Part shown: piece by piece, positions 8,431-17,280 of the stretch
How the letters are laid out: the number at the start of each line of letters is the position of its first letter
How positions within the stretch are numbered: position 1 is the stretch's first letter
DNA from: Salibaculum halophilum
Lineage (GTDB): Bacteria > Pseudomonadota > Alphaproteobacteria > Rhodobacterales > Rhodobacteraceae
DNA length: 64,000 nucleotides
NCBI RefSeq assembly: GCF_002094885.1
Contig: NZ_MSIT01000009.1
Location: 1 to 64,000 of the forward strand
Reading direction: 5' to 3'
Translations under genes and position numbers: made by a program
The notes under the pieces: generated by a model
Told to the model about the DNA's origin: nothing
Seen by the model: only the letters and a program-made list of their open reading frames with translations
Database searches by the model: none

Positions 8431-10822
8431 TGGCAAACACCTTCAGCAGTTCGGAGGGCGGCGTGCGCGCCAGCCGCCACGCGGGCCAGAGCGCGGCCAG
8501 CAGCGCGGCCAGCAGCGCAAAGCCGCCCAGCACCGCGTAATCGCCCGGAAACAGGAACATCGGCAGGCGCCAGCCGAAGGCCTCGACGTTGATGACGGCC
8601 AGCAACAGCCAGGCCAGCGCCAGCCCCAGCGGCAGCGCCACCAGCCCCGTCAGCGCCGCCAGCACCAGCGCGCGCAGCACTTCCAGCCGGCCCAGGCTGG
8701 CCCGCGTCAGCCCCAACGCCCAGGCCGGGGCCAGTTGCGGCACGCGCATCGCCGCCAGGGTCAGCAGGCTCATCAGGATGGCAAAGCCCGCCACCGCCAG
8801 CGTCAGCACGTTCAGCGCCGCGGTGACCGTGAAGGTCCGCTCGAACACACCCAGCGAGAATTGCTTGAGCGCCGCCTGGTCGGTGATCTGCCCGGCGGCA
8901 AGCCCGAGGTCATCCTGCAGCGCCGCGCGCAGGGCCGCGGGTGTGTCGGTGACAAGGCCGAACCGCTCGGGCGCGGCCGCGGGGAAAAGACGCTCGAACA
9001 GCCCTTCGCCGATGACCACCTGCCCGATCGGGTTGCCGTAGTCGCCGACGACCCCGGCAATGGGCAGGGTCCGGTCGGCGGCAAGGGGCAGCGGATCGCC
9101 CGGCCAGAGGTCCGCGCGCCGGGCCAGTTGTTCATTGATGATCGCCGCCGCGCCGTCCGCGACACGATCCCAGACCGCGCTGTCGGTGCCGTCCTGCGCG
9201 ATGAAGCGCCAGTTCTCGACATAGGCCGGGGCGACGCGGGTGCCGTAGACCTCGGCCGCCTGGCCGGCGATGTGCGTATCGACCCACTGGATCGGCAGCA
9301 CCGTCGCGCCCCGGTCCTGCACGAAATCGGCCACGGCGGCACCCTGTGTGGTGTCCTCGGCCTCTACGTAAAGCTCTGCGAAGAGGCGCTGGTCTAGGAA
9401 CCCGGTGAAGGTCATCCGGAAGCTTGACACCATGGTCGAGACCCCGATGTTCGCGGCCATGGCCAGCAGCAGCGCCATGAGCGCGAGGCTCAGGCCCGGC
9501 AATTGCTGGCGCGTGTCGGCGAGGAACCATTCGGTGCGCACGCCCCGCGCGAAGGCCTCGCCCAGCGCCAGCAGCCGGTCCAGCACCAGCGGCAGCGCCA
9601 AGGCGGCGCCCAGCAGCAGGCAGGCGAGGCTGGCAAATCCCGCGATCAGCCCGCCGCCCAGCAGCGTGCCCAGCCCGGCCAGCCCCAGCAGCGCCAGCGC
9701 CGCGGCCCCCTGACAGCCGCGGCCGCGCCCGGTGGCCACGGCCCAGGCCCGCGCGCCGGTGGCCAGCACCGGCATCCGAATGATCTTCCAGAAGGCGCCC
9801 GCCCCGGCCAGCACCGCCCCGAGCAGCGCGATCCCCAGGCCCGACAGCCACCAGACCGGGTCAAGCTGCAAGCCACCCGCGACCTGCGCGCCGTAAAGCC
9901 CCTCCAGCGTGGCGGCCACATCCGGCAACAGCCCGGCGGCCAGCACGTAGCCCAGTGCCACGCCGATGCCGCCCGCCACCAGCGCGATCAGCGCCAGTTC
10001 CAGCCCCATCAGCACCATCAGCCGCCGCAGCGACAGCCCCAGCGTGCGCAGGGTGCGGATCATGGCGCGGCGCTGTTCGAAAGCCAGGCCGATCGCGCCG
10101 TGAACGATGAAGATACCGACGGCAAAGCTCAGCAAGCCGAAGGCGGTCAGGTTCAGGTGGAAACTGTCGGTCAGTTGCCCGATGTCCGAGGCCTGCTGCG
10201 ACGCGCGCCGGATCAGGCCGGGGGCGACGTCGGACAGGTCGGGCCGGCCGATGGGCTGATCCTCGGCCAGGATCAGGCGGCTGAGGTCATCTCGGCCCAG
10301 CAGGCGCTGCGCCACGCCGATATCGGTGATCGCCGTATCGGGGGCGAGCCCCGGGTCCGCGACCACGCGTTGCGACAGCGTCCCGGCCAGCGCCTCGGCG
10401 ATGCCGGGGTGGGCAAAGACCACGCCCTCGGACAGGAAGGCGGGCAGCGTGGCGGCCTCGCTGCGGGTCATCGGGCCGACACCGCCCGGGGCGGTCAGCG
10501 GGTCGATCCCCACCAGGCGCACGCGGGCCTGCCTGGCCTGCAACGGCCCCTCCAGCACCGGCGAGACCTGCCAGCCCGCCCGGCGCAGTGCGAGGTAGCT
10601 GTCCTGGGCGACGGTCTCGCCCGCGGCCGGGATCAGCTGGTCATAACGCCCCTCGCCCAGCACGGCCGCGGCCGCGTCGTAGCTGGCGCGCGCCTGCGCG
10701 TTCAGCGCCTGCACCCCGGACCAGAGCGCGGTGGCCAGCGCCAGCCCCGCCACCAGCGTGAACAGCTGCAGCGGGTTGCGCCGCCAGAAGGACCAGAGCG
10801 CGGACAGCCCCGCGCGCGTCAT
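8420..10822 (-). CDS. FtsX/MacB-like ABC transporter permease
   Basis: 800 aa, with the double-FtsX layout: a first helix at about 20-40, a periplasmic domain, three helices around 240-360, a second membrane block at 370-460, another extracytoplasmic domain, and terminal helices at about 670-790. LRTLGLSLRRLMVLMGLELALIAL is a typical FtsX-like segment. Permeases of this class move lipophilic substrates or lipoproteins with a LolD-type ATPase. It overlaps the ATPase gene by 4 nt (ATGA) and the AttH-like gene by 11 nt, so the three form one translationally coupled operon. Confidence 0.9.
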   Translation of the reverse strand: MTRAGLSALWSFWRRNPLQLFTLVAGLALATALWSGVQALNAQARASYDAAAAVLGEGRYDQLIPAAGETVAQDSYLALRRAGWQVSPVLEGPLQARQARVRLVGIDPLTAPGGVGPMTRSEAATLPAFLSEGVVFAHPGIAEALAGTLSQRVVADPGLAPDTAITDIGVAQRLLGRDDLSRLILAEDQPIGRPDLSDVAPGLIRRASQQASDIGQLTDSFHLNLTAFGLLSFAVGIFIVHGAIGLAFEQRRAMIRTLRTLGLSLRRLMVLMGLELALIALVAGGIGVALGYVLAAGLLPDVAATLEGLYGAQVAGGLQLDPVWWLSGLGIALLGAVLAGAGAFWKIIRMPVLATGARAWAVATGRGRGCQGAAALALLGLAGLGTLLGGGLIAGFASLACLLLGAALALPLVLDRLLALGEAFARGVRTEWFLADTRQQLPGLSLALMALLLAMAANIGVSTMVSSFRMTFTGFLDQRLFAELYVEAEDTTQGAAVADFVQDRGATVLPIQWVDTHIAGQAAEVYGTRVAPAYVENWRFIAQDGTDSAVWDRVADGAAAIINEQLARRADLWPGDPLPLAADRTLPIAGVVGDYGNPIGQVVIGEGLFERLFPAAAPERFGLVTDTPAALRAALQDDLGLAAGQITDQAALKQFSLGVFERTFTVTAALNVLTLAVAGFAILMSLLTLAAMRVPQLAPAWALGLTRASLGRLEVLRALVLAALTGLVALPLGLALAWLLLAVINVEAFGWRLPMFLFPGDYAVLGGFALLAALLAALWPAWRLARTPPSELLKVFANDA

Positions 10823-11475
10823 GCCAGCCGCCCCTGGCGCAGGTGCAGTTGCCGCCCCAGCCGCCCGGCCAGGTCGGGCGAGTGGGTGACCATCATCAGC
10901 CCCGCGCCGGTCTCGGCCACCAGCGCCAGCATCTGGTCCATGACCGCCGCCGCCGTCGCCTCGTCCAGGTTGCCCGTGGGCTCGTCAGCCAGCACCAACG
11001 CCGGCCGCGCGGCCAGCGTGCGGGCTATGGCGACCCGCTGCTGCTGCCCGCCCGACAGCTGCTCGGGATACTTGTCGAGCTGCGCGGTCAGGCCCAGCGC
11101 ATCGGCCAGCCGCGCCGCGCGCGCGGCGTCGTGCCGCCCCGCCAGCCGGGCCTGGAAGGCGATGTTGGCGCGCACGTTCAGCGAGGGGATCAGGTTGAAC
11201 TGCTGGAAGATCACCCCGACCGTGCCGCGCCGAAGGGCAGCGCGGCCGGGATCGTCCAGCCCCGTGACATCCTGCCCGTCGATCGCGATGCGGCCCGCGT
11301 CGGCGCGGTCCAGGCCGCCGACGAGATGCAACAGCGTGCTCTTGCCCGAGCCCGACTCGCCGCGCAGGGCCAGGGTCTCGCCCGCGCGCAACTGCAAACC
11401 CACCCCGCGCAGCACCGGCACGGGCCCCTCGGGGCCGGGATAGGCCTTGGACAGGTTTTCGACCCTCAGCAACAT
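10819..11475 (-). CDS. LolD/MacB-type ABC transporter ATP-binding protein
   Basis: 218 aa. Walker A GESGSGKST (about residues 39-47), Q-loop FQQFNLIPSL, signature LSGGQQQRVAIARTL, Walker B LVLADEPTGNLD and the H-loop THSPDLA are all present. The sequence fits the LolD/MacB group, which drives FtsX-type permeases. It is the first gene of the three-gene ABC operon and overlaps the permease start by 4 nt. Two GC hairpins at 11545-11588 separate it from the pirin gene upstream. Confidence 0.95.
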   Translation of the reverse strand: MLLRVENLSKAYPGPEGPVPVLRGVGLQLRAGETLALRGESGSGKSTLLHLVGGLDRADAGRIAIDGQDVTGLDDPGRAALRRGTVGVIFQQFNLIPSLNVRANIAFQARLAGRHDAARAARLADALGLTAQLDKYPEQLSGGQQQRVAIARTLAARPALVLADEPTGNLDEATAAAVMDQMLALVAETGAGLMMVTHSPDLAGRLGRQLHLRQGRLA

Positions 11476-11544
11476 GCGCGCCCCTTTCCGCCGGTGAAGC
11501 TATGGCAAAGGGGCGCGAATGAAAGCCGAAATATCCGCGGCGCG

Positions 11545-11566
11545 CACGCGCGGTCGACCGCGCGTG
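11545..11566. repeat. perfect 22-bp palindrome
   Basis: A perfect self-complementary sequence, half-site CACGCGCGGTC, 70-91 bp upstream of the ABC ATPase start. It could be an operator for that operon or a cruciform/terminator stem. It has no spacer, so as RNA it would form a poor hairpin, which favours a DNA-level role. Confidence 0.5.
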
Positions 11567-11568
11567 GC

Positions 11569-11588
11569 ACGGCGCGTCCACGCGCCGT
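11569..11588 (-). terminator. hairpin downstream of pirin gene
   Basis: Arms ACGGCGCGT (11569-11577) and ACGCGCCGT (11580-11588) form a 9-bp stem with a 2-nt spacer, 10 bp beyond the pirin stop. It is a plausible terminator or transcript-end stabiliser. No T-run follows. Confidence 0.45.
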
Positions 11589-11598
11589 CCGCCCGAGG

Positions 11599-12510
11599 CT
11601 ACTGGGCGGGCCGGATGAAGGTGCCGTTGCGCAGGTCGCGGACGGCCTGCTGGATCTCTTCGCGGGTGTTCATCACGATGGGGCCGTGCCAGGCCACCGG
11701 TTCCTGGATCGGCGCGCCCGAGACCAGCAGGAAGCGCACGCCCTCGGGGCCCGCCTGCACCTTGACCTCGTCGCCGGTGCCGAAGCGGACCAGCGTGCGG
11801 TCACCCGACATGTCGCGGATATTGACCTCCTGGCCCATGACCTCCTTTTCCAGCAGCACGCCCGCGGGCGCGCTGGCGTCAACAAAGGCCCCCTGCCCGG
11901 CAAAGACATAGGCGAAGGCGCGACGGTAGGTGTCGATGCGAAAGGTCTTGGTCACGCCCGGCGGCACCGACACGTCGAGGTACTGCGGATCGGCGGCGAT
12001 CCCGTCGACCGGGCCGGTCCGGCCCCAGAATTCACCGACGATGACGCGCACCACGGTGCCGTCATCGTCGATCACCTCGGGAATGTCCTTGGCCTGCACG
12101 TCCTGATAGCGCGGCGCGGTCATCTTCTGGCTGCCGGGGAGGTTGCCCCAGAGCTGAAAGCCGTGCATCTGTCCGGCCGCATTGCCCTTGGGCATCTCCT
12201 GGTGCAGGATACCCGACCCGGCGGTCATCCATTGCACGTCGCCCGCACCCAGCGTGCCGGTGTTGCCCAGGCTGTCGCCGTGGTCCACGGTGCCGTTGAG
12301 AACATAGGTGATGGTCTCGATGCCGCGGTGCGGGTGCCAGGGAAAGCCGCGCAGGTAGTGATCGGGATCATCGTTGCGGAAATCGTCGAACAGCAGGAAC
12401 GGGTCCAGCTCGGACGGGTCTTGGAAGCCGAAGGCGCGGTGCAGATGCACACCGGCCCCTTCCATGGTCGGCGTGGCCTTGCGGGTTTCGAGGGTGGGGC
12501 GAATGGACAT
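11599..12510 (-). CDS. pirin-family bicupin protein
   Basis: 303 aa. The N-terminal cupin holds the pirin metal-site pattern (HPHRGIETITYVLNG, then VDHGDSLGN and LHQEMPKG), and a second cupin follows in the C-terminal half (about residues 180-285). Pirins bind Fe(II); some are quercetinases and others transcription cofactors, and the sequence does not decide. It is a single gene between the waaA gene (minus) and a hairpin. The ATG at 12510 is preceded by a GAGG-containing region. Confidence 0.93.
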   Translation of the reverse strand: MSIRPTLETRKATPTMEGAGVHLHRAFGFQDPSELDPFLLFDDFRNDDPDHYLRGFPWHPHRGIETITYVLNGTVDHGDSLGNTGTLGAGDVQWMTAGSGILHQEMPKGNAAGQMHGFQLWGNLPGSQKMTAPRYQDVQAKDIPEVIDDDGTVVRVIVGEFWGRTGPVDGIAADPQYLDVSVPPGVTKTFRIDTYRRAFAYVFAGQGAFVDASAPAGVLLEKEVMGQEVNIRDMSGDRTLVRFGTGDEVKVQAGPEGVRFLLVSGAPIQEPVAWHGPIVMNTREEIQQAVRDLRNGTFIRPAQ

Positions 12511-12606
12511 GGCAGCCTCCTCAGTGTCTACGCGGGTGATCTAGGATCGGCACCGCCCGGCGCTCAAGCCGCACCGCCCAACCGCCCATGTGCACATGCG
12601 CACAGA

Positions 12607-13866
12607 TCAATAGGCCAGCTGTTCGAGGATCGACTGCAGCGCGGCCTCGGTCGCGCCCCGGGCGCGGCGCACGACCCCGGCCGCCACCCGCGCCATCCTT
12701 TCGTGATCGCCTGCCTGCAGGCGGCGCACGGCCGCGGCCAGGTCCGCGTCCCCGGTCACCTCCAGCGCACCGCCCTCGGCATCCAGCGCGGTGTAGATCT
12801 CGGCAAAATTGTCCACGTGGGGGCCGTGCAGGATCGCCGTGTCCAGTTGTGCGGGCTCATAGGGGTTGTGCCCGCCGATGCGCGCCAGCGAGCCGCCGAC
12901 GAAGGCCACCGGCGCGAGGCGGAACCACAGCCCCATCTCGCCCATGGTATCGGCCAGGTAGACATCCGTCTGCGCGTCCGGCACCTCGCCCCGGCTGCGC
13001 CGGGCCAGGGTCAGCCCGGCCGCGCGCGCAAGGGCGGCGATCGAGTCAGCCCGTTCGGCATGGCGCGGGGCGAGGATCAGCAAACCGCCGACCCGAGCGT
13101 GGGCCGCCAGCACAACCTCGTCCTCGCCCGGGTGCGTCGACGCGGCGCACCAGACCGCCCGGTCGCCGATCGCCGCGCGCAGCCGGGCCAGCACCGCCGG
13201 ATCATGCGGCAGCGCCGGGCGGTCCTGCTTGAGCGCGCCGGTCAGACGCAGAAGCTCGCCGGTCACGCCGACCCCCTGCATCGCCGCCAGCGTCGTTTCC
13301 TCCTGCACGTGGATCTGGCGGAACGGGGCCAGAAGCGACCGGGCCGTGCCGGCGAAGCGCCGCCAGCGCGCCGCCGTCCGGGCCGAGACCCGTGCGTTGA
13401 GCAGCAGCATCGGCACGTCACGCCGCGCCACCTCGTAGAGCATCCGCGGCCAGAGTTCACTTTCCACCCAGACCGCGACATTGGGCTGCCAGTGGCGCAG
13501 GAACCGCCGGCAGGCGCCCTTGGTGTCATAGGGCGCCACCTGGTGGAAGGCCCGCGGCGGCAGGTCGCGCGCCAGCATCCGCGCCGAACTGCGGGTGGTC
13601 GAGGTCACCATCACCTGCACGTCCGGCACGGTATCCAGAAGCCGCGCGATCAGCGGCAGGATCGACTGGGTTTCGCCGACACTGGCGGCGTGGAACCACA
13701 CGAGACGGCCCTCGGGCCGCTCGCGTCCGGTGCGGCCCCAGCGTTCGCCGCGCCGGTCGGGGTCCTCCTTGCCGTTGGCCAGCGCGCGGCGCTGCCACAA
13801 TGCGAAGGCCGGGCCGGTGAAGCGGCTGGCGGCCAGGTAGACCGCATGCGGGATCGAGAATGCCAT
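12607..13866 (-). CDS. waaA: 3-deoxy-D-manno-octulosonic acid transferase
   Basis: 419 aa from the ATG at 13866, chosen over an upstream frame opening because it follows GAGGGGT and avoids overlapping the acyltransferase gene. The N-terminal Rossmann half carries the family motif FHAASVGETQ with its catalytic Glu, and the C-terminal GT-B half holds FVGGSLARIGGHNPYEPA. The enzyme adds Kdo from CMP-Kdo to lipid A precursor at the inner membrane. It follows an LpxL-type acyltransferase by 14 bp, forming a lipid A assembly pair. Confidence 0.95.
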   Translation of the reverse strand: MAFSIPHAVYLAASRFTGPAFALWQRRALANGKEDPDRRGERWGRTGRERPEGRLVWFHAASVGETQSILPLIARLLDTVPDVQVMVTSTTRSSARMLARDLPPRAFHQVAPYDTKGACRRFLRHWQPNVAVWVESELWPRMLYEVARRDVPMLLLNARVSARTAARWRRFAGTARSLLAPFRQIHVQEETTLAAMQGVGVTGELLRLTGALKQDRPALPHDPAVLARLRAAIGDRAVWCAASTHPGEDEVVLAAHARVGGLLILAPRHAERADSIAALARAAGLTLARRSRGEVPDAQTDVYLADTMGEMGLWFRLAPVAFVGGSLARIGGHNPYEPAQLDTAILHGPHVDNFAEIYTALDAEGGALEVTGDADLAAAVRRLQAGDHERMARVAAGVVRRARGATEAALQSILEQLAY

Positions 13867-13880
13867 GGCCTGACCCCTCG

Positions 13881-14777
13881 TCAGCCGGCGGCCCTGCGGG
13901 CCTTGCGCCGCCGCGTTTTCCAACGCCGGTGTGTCCAGATCCACTGGCCCATGTGCGCGCGCACCCGCGCCTCCAGGCTGTCGTTGAGCGCCTGGGTCAT
14001 GGTCAGCGCGTCGGTATGCGGGATCGGGGCCTCGGTGATCAGGTCGAAATGCAGCCCGTCCGGCTTTCGGATGCCGTAAAAGGGCACGAGCAGCGCGTCG
14101 TATTTCAGTGCCAGGTCGGCGGCGGAGGTCGCGGTCATGGCCGGCTTGCCGAAAAAGCGCAGCTCGGCCCCGCGGTCCATGTGCTGATCATGAAGCACCC
14201 CCAGCACACCGCCGGCGCGCAGATGGCGCACCATGCCGGCCATCCCGGCCCGCCCGCGCGCGAACATCTGGCCGCCGCCGCGTTCCATCACCGCGCGGTA
14301 GCGGCGGTCGAAGGCACGGTTGTTGAAGGGCCGGTAGAGCGCGCCGACATCGAACCCGCGCTGCAACAGCGCCCGGCGGTAGGCGTCGTAGTTGCCGATA
14401 TGGCCCGAGGCGATGATGACGGGGCGGCCGGCGGCCCGGGCCTCCTCCAGTTCGGCGACCCCGTCACCCCCGAAGTCGGACGCGCGCGCCATCCGGTCCA
14501 GCCCGTCGGGCGAGAATTCCTCGACGAACACCCGCCCGATGGTGTCGGGCACCGCACGCTCCAGCGCCGCGACCTCGGCGGCGGGCAGGTCGGGCAGGAC
14601 ATGGGCCAGATTCTCGCGCATGCGCGCCCGCAGGCCCAGCGGCCCCGACAGCGCCACCATGGCCCGGCCCGCCAGCCGCACCCGCGCGGCATAGGGCAAC
14701 CCGCGCAACAGGCCCAGCCCGGCGGCCAGCCCCGCGTCTTCCACCCTGTCGCGCATCGTCACCGGCCCGTTGGCCAT
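13881..14777 (-). CDS. lipid A lauroyl/myristoyl acyltransferase, LpxL/HtrB family
   Basis: 298 aa from the ATG at 14777, which has AAGGAGG in front; a longer frame exists upstream without an RBS. The HX4D catalytic motif is visible as HIGNYD (about residue 121). Other family hallmarks are VIIASGHIGNYDAYRRAL, LYRPFNN and LGVLHDQHMDRG. The enzyme adds a secondary acyl chain to Kdo-lipid A at the inner membrane, which fits its place just before waaA. A basic tail ends the protein. Whether it is LpxL or LpxM by specificity cannot be told. Confidence 0.93.
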   Translation of the reverse strand: MANGPVTMRDRVEDAGLAAGLGLLRGLPYAARVRLAGRAMVALSGPLGLRARMRENLAHVLPDLPAAEVAALERAVPDTIGRVFVEEFSPDGLDRMARASDFGGDGVAELEEARAAGRPVIIASGHIGNYDAYRRALLQRGFDVGALYRPFNNRAFDRRYRAVMERGGGQMFARGRAGMAGMVRHLRAGGVLGVLHDQHMDRGAELRFFGKPAMTATSAADLALKYDALLVPFYGIRKPDGLHFDLITEAPIPHTDALTMTQALNDSLEARVRAHMGQWIWTHRRWKTRRRKARRAAG

Positions 14778-14905
14778 GCCCGCCTCCTTGTCGTCGGAGC
14801 CACGCCATAGCACCAAGCTCGCGCGGCGGGAACACCCCGCCGGGCGCGCTTGTCCCGGCGCGCCGGTCGGGCTATGCACCGCGGCAGGATCATGCCGGGG
14901 CGCCT

Positions 14906-15559
14906 ATGACATCGTTTGGACAGAGACTGCGCCGTTGGCGCAAGGCCCGGCAGCACAACACACTGGCCAGCCCGGCCGACCGCCGCCAGGCGCGGCGCTA
15001 TGTGCACTGGGTCGACCACGGTTTCCTGCGCAACCTATGGCACAACCAGTCGGAGTTCGCCCCCGGCGCCTGGCGGTCCAACTACCCCGACGAACCGCGG
15101 ATCGCGCGTCTGGCGCAGATGGGCATCCGCAGCATCATCACCCTGCGCGGGACCGGGCCGTCGCCCTTCTACCTGCTGGAACAGGAGTCCTGCACGCGCC
15201 ACGGCATCGCCCTGCACGGGGTCGCCCTGCAGTCGCGCGCGGCCCCCCGCAAGGAGGCGCTGCAGGCGATGATCGCGCTGTTTCGCGAGGTCGAGCGCCC
15301 GCTGCTGATCCACTGCAAGTCGGGCGCCGACCGCGCCGGGCTGGCCAGCGCCGTCTACCTGATGGTGATTGAGGGTGCGCCGGTCTCGCGCGCGCGCCGG
15401 ATGCTGTCGGCGCGCTACATCCACTTCCGCTGGACCCGGACCGGCGTGCTCGACATGCTGCTGGACGATTACGCCGCCTCCGACGCGCCGGACTTCGAGA
15501 CCTGGCTGGCCCGCGACTACGACGCCGCCGCCCTGCAGGCCCGGTTTGATGCGCGTTAA
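14906..15559 (+). CDS. dual-specificity/tyrosine phosphatase-like protein
   Basis: 217 aa. The phosphatase signature C-x5-R is present as HCKSGADRAGLAS (about residue 136), with a general-acid region upstream (ITLRGTGPSPF) and an (I)HFRWTRTG segment after it. Such proteins near lipid A genes in this family probably act on a phosphorylated carbohydrate, lipid or protein; the substrate is not evident. It is divergent from the LpxL gene with 128 bp between starts. Its TAA stop overlaps the stop of the facing gene as TTAA at 15556-15559. Confidence 0.85.
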   Translation: MTSFGQRLRRWRKARQHNTLASPADRRQARRYVHWVDHGFLRNLWHNQSEFAPGAWRSNYPDEPRIARLAQMGIRSIITLRGTGPSPFYLLEQESCTRHGIALHGVALQSRAAPRKEALQAMIALFREVERPLLIHCKSGADRAGLASAVYLMVIEGAPVSRARRMLSARYIHFRWTRTGVLDMLLDDYAASDAPDFETWLARDYDAAALQARFDAR

Positions 15560-16119
15560 TCCTTGCGCCCCACCAGGCCGGTCAGCACGGCGGCGCCCAC
15601 CGCGGTGATCAGCCAGCCGGCCATCTGGATCGGCATGCGCAGGGCGTAGCCCAGCCAGCCAAGCCAGCCCCGGTCGCGCGAGGGCGCCCAGGCACGTTCC
15701 TGGCCCAGCGCGTCCAGCGGCACGAACAGATCGAGCGCGTACAGCCCGCCTTTGAAGCTCTCGTAGTCGTCGGCTGCGGGGGCCGTGGCCAGCCAATCGT
15801 GCAGGGGCATGGTGCAGTCCACGTTGATCGGGGCCGTCAGCGACCAGCCCACCGCCGCCCAGTCCACCGGCGCGCAGCCGGCCGCCACCGCCACCCACCA
15901 GGCGCCGGAGGTCAGCACGACATCCGAGTTGGGCGCCATCTGCCCGGCCGCGTAGGCGGTGCCGTAAACCGCCCATGCCACCGCGAGGATCACGGCCACC
16001 CAGATCAGCGCACGCGCCGGGGCGTGGCCATAGCCGAAAAACCCTTTGAACAGAAACTGACCCGCAATGCGCAGCCGCGCCGCCACCCAAGGGACAATCG
16101 GCCAGGGGGTCAGCGCCAA
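15556..16119 (-). pseudogene. C-terminal membrane part of a repeat-rich protein, cut off by an in-frame TAG
   Basis: This frame is the direct in-frame continuation of the gene at 16138-17223, separated only by the TAG at 16138-16140. Codons after the TAG read ARRHEALALTPWPIVPWV and then a membrane segment (GYGHAPARALIWVAVILAVA) and a second helix near the end (MPIQMAGWLITAVGAAVLTG). It has no ATG or RBS of its own: the first possible start is a TTG at 16119. A helix starting with a GYGHxPxRAL motif after a cytoplasmic repeat domain is how I would expect the intact protein to end. It is most simply the tail of a single 555-codon gene, silent unless the stop is read through. Confidence 0.6.
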
Positions 16120-16137
16120 GGCCTCATGCCGCCGCGC

Positions 16138-17223
16138 CTAGTCCGCCCGGCGCAGGCCATCCTCGCGCCGTTCCCGCACGCGGGCCGCAACCCGGCGATG
16201 GCCCAGCTTGTCGGCGGTTGCGGCCAGTTGGGTGTAGGGTTGCGGGTCGAACCTGGCCGGGTCGTCGGGGCTACCGTGGTCCAGCCAGGCCAGCCGATCA
16301 GCGGCCGTGCCAAGGTCGGCGATCCGGTCATAGTGAAAATTTCCGAGCTTGAGGGCGGTAAAAGCCCCCCAGGCCGCCGGATCATCCCGAAGCACACCGC
16401 AGGACGCATCCGTCAGATTGGCGACACCGCCCGCCCGCTCAGGTGCGTCGGGCCGCTGCGCGCCCGGTTGCCACGGGCCGAAGATTTCCGCCCCGCGCAA
16501 GCCGGTCAGGAACAACCCTTCCGTGACCCGCGCGGCTTCAAGGTCGATCCCGTCGGCCAGGGTCGCCTGTTCGATCCGCAGATTTCCCTCGATCCGGGCG
16601 CGGATGAAATTGACCAGCCCCGTCGCGTGAAACGCGTCGCTCAGGAAGACATCCGCCCCAACGGTTGCTGCATCGGCGTTCAGCGCCCATCCCCCGGCCC
16701 CATCGAACCGGCCATCGGCGCAAGACAACTGCCCGGTGATCCGGGCACCCGCTAGGTCGACCAGCCCGATGGCGTGGAACCCGTTGCGCAGATGCACGTT
16801 GGTTTCGACCTGCAACCGCTGCAAGTCCAGGCCAGTTTCGGCGCGGCTGCCGGACAGGTAGAGGCCGCCGAGCTCCGCGTCGCAAAAGCTCGGGCGCTGG
16901 GGAAACAGGCAGTGGTGCAGGGCCAGGTCCAGCTCCGTTCGGCACCCTTGCAAGTCGAGTTCACCGTCGATCCAGCCGCCCAGCAGCTTGACGCCCCTTG
17001 GATTGGGGCGGACGCCATCGGCGCAGCCACCTTCCAACAGGTAGCGGATCAGGGCGGAGCGCACCCGGCGGGCGGGGCCCTGCGTGTTCGCAGGGCAATC
17101 ATCCTTGTCTGCCAGCAGGGCCATGCGCCCCAGCCGGCATTCGGCCAGCAAGTCCTGTTCCAGCGCCGACCATGGGACCCCGCCCTTCACCTCGTCGATT
17201 TTCAGCCCGCCGGTTGTAACCAT
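16138..17223 (-). CDS. repeat-rich (beta-helix-like) protein, N-terminal part, likely interrupted by a nonsense codon
   Basis: 361 aa from the ATG at 17223 (GGAGG 5 nt upstream; an ATG at 17241 lacks an RBS). The middle part has imperfect repeats of about 20 residues (GVKLLGGWIDGELDLQGC, GLYLSGSRAETGLDLQRL, AIGLVDLAGARITGQLSC, ATGLVNFIRARIEGNLRI, EAARVTEGLFLTGLRGA), as in right-handed beta-helix or pentapeptide-like folds. The end, FDPQPYTQLAATADKLGHR, normally leads to a membrane tail in such proteins; here a TAG follows, and the same frame resumes to 15556. Function unknown; some relatives are labelled membrane-associated oxidoreductases without support. Confidence 0.7.
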   Translation of the reverse strand: MVTTGGLKIDEVKGGVPWSALEQDLLAECRLGRMALLADKDDCPANTQGPARRVRSALIRYLLEGGCADGVRPNPRGVKLLGGWIDGELDLQGCRTELDLALHHCLFPQRPSFCDAELGGLYLSGSRAETGLDLQRLQVETNVHLRNGFHAIGLVDLAGARITGQLSCADGRFDGAGGWALNADAATVGADVFLSDAFHATGLVNFIRARIEGNLRIEQATLADGIDLEAARVTEGLFLTGLRGAEIFGPWQPGAQRPDAPERAGGVANLTDASCGVLRDDPAAWGAFTALKLGNFHYDRIADLGTAADRLAWLDHGSPDDPARFDPQPYTQLAATADKLGHRRVAARVRERREDGLRRAD

Positions 17224-17280
17224 AACGCCCTCCACACGCATCGCAGCATGGGCGGGGTGGGGGCGGGGGTCAATCCGCGC

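Noticed and set aside
10843-14079. A 1078-codon open frame on the plus strand
   Set aside because: It lies opposite well-supported genes (ABC ATPase, pirin, waaA). Its product is low in complexity and full of His, Arg, Gln and Pro, as expected for an antisense shadow at this GC content.
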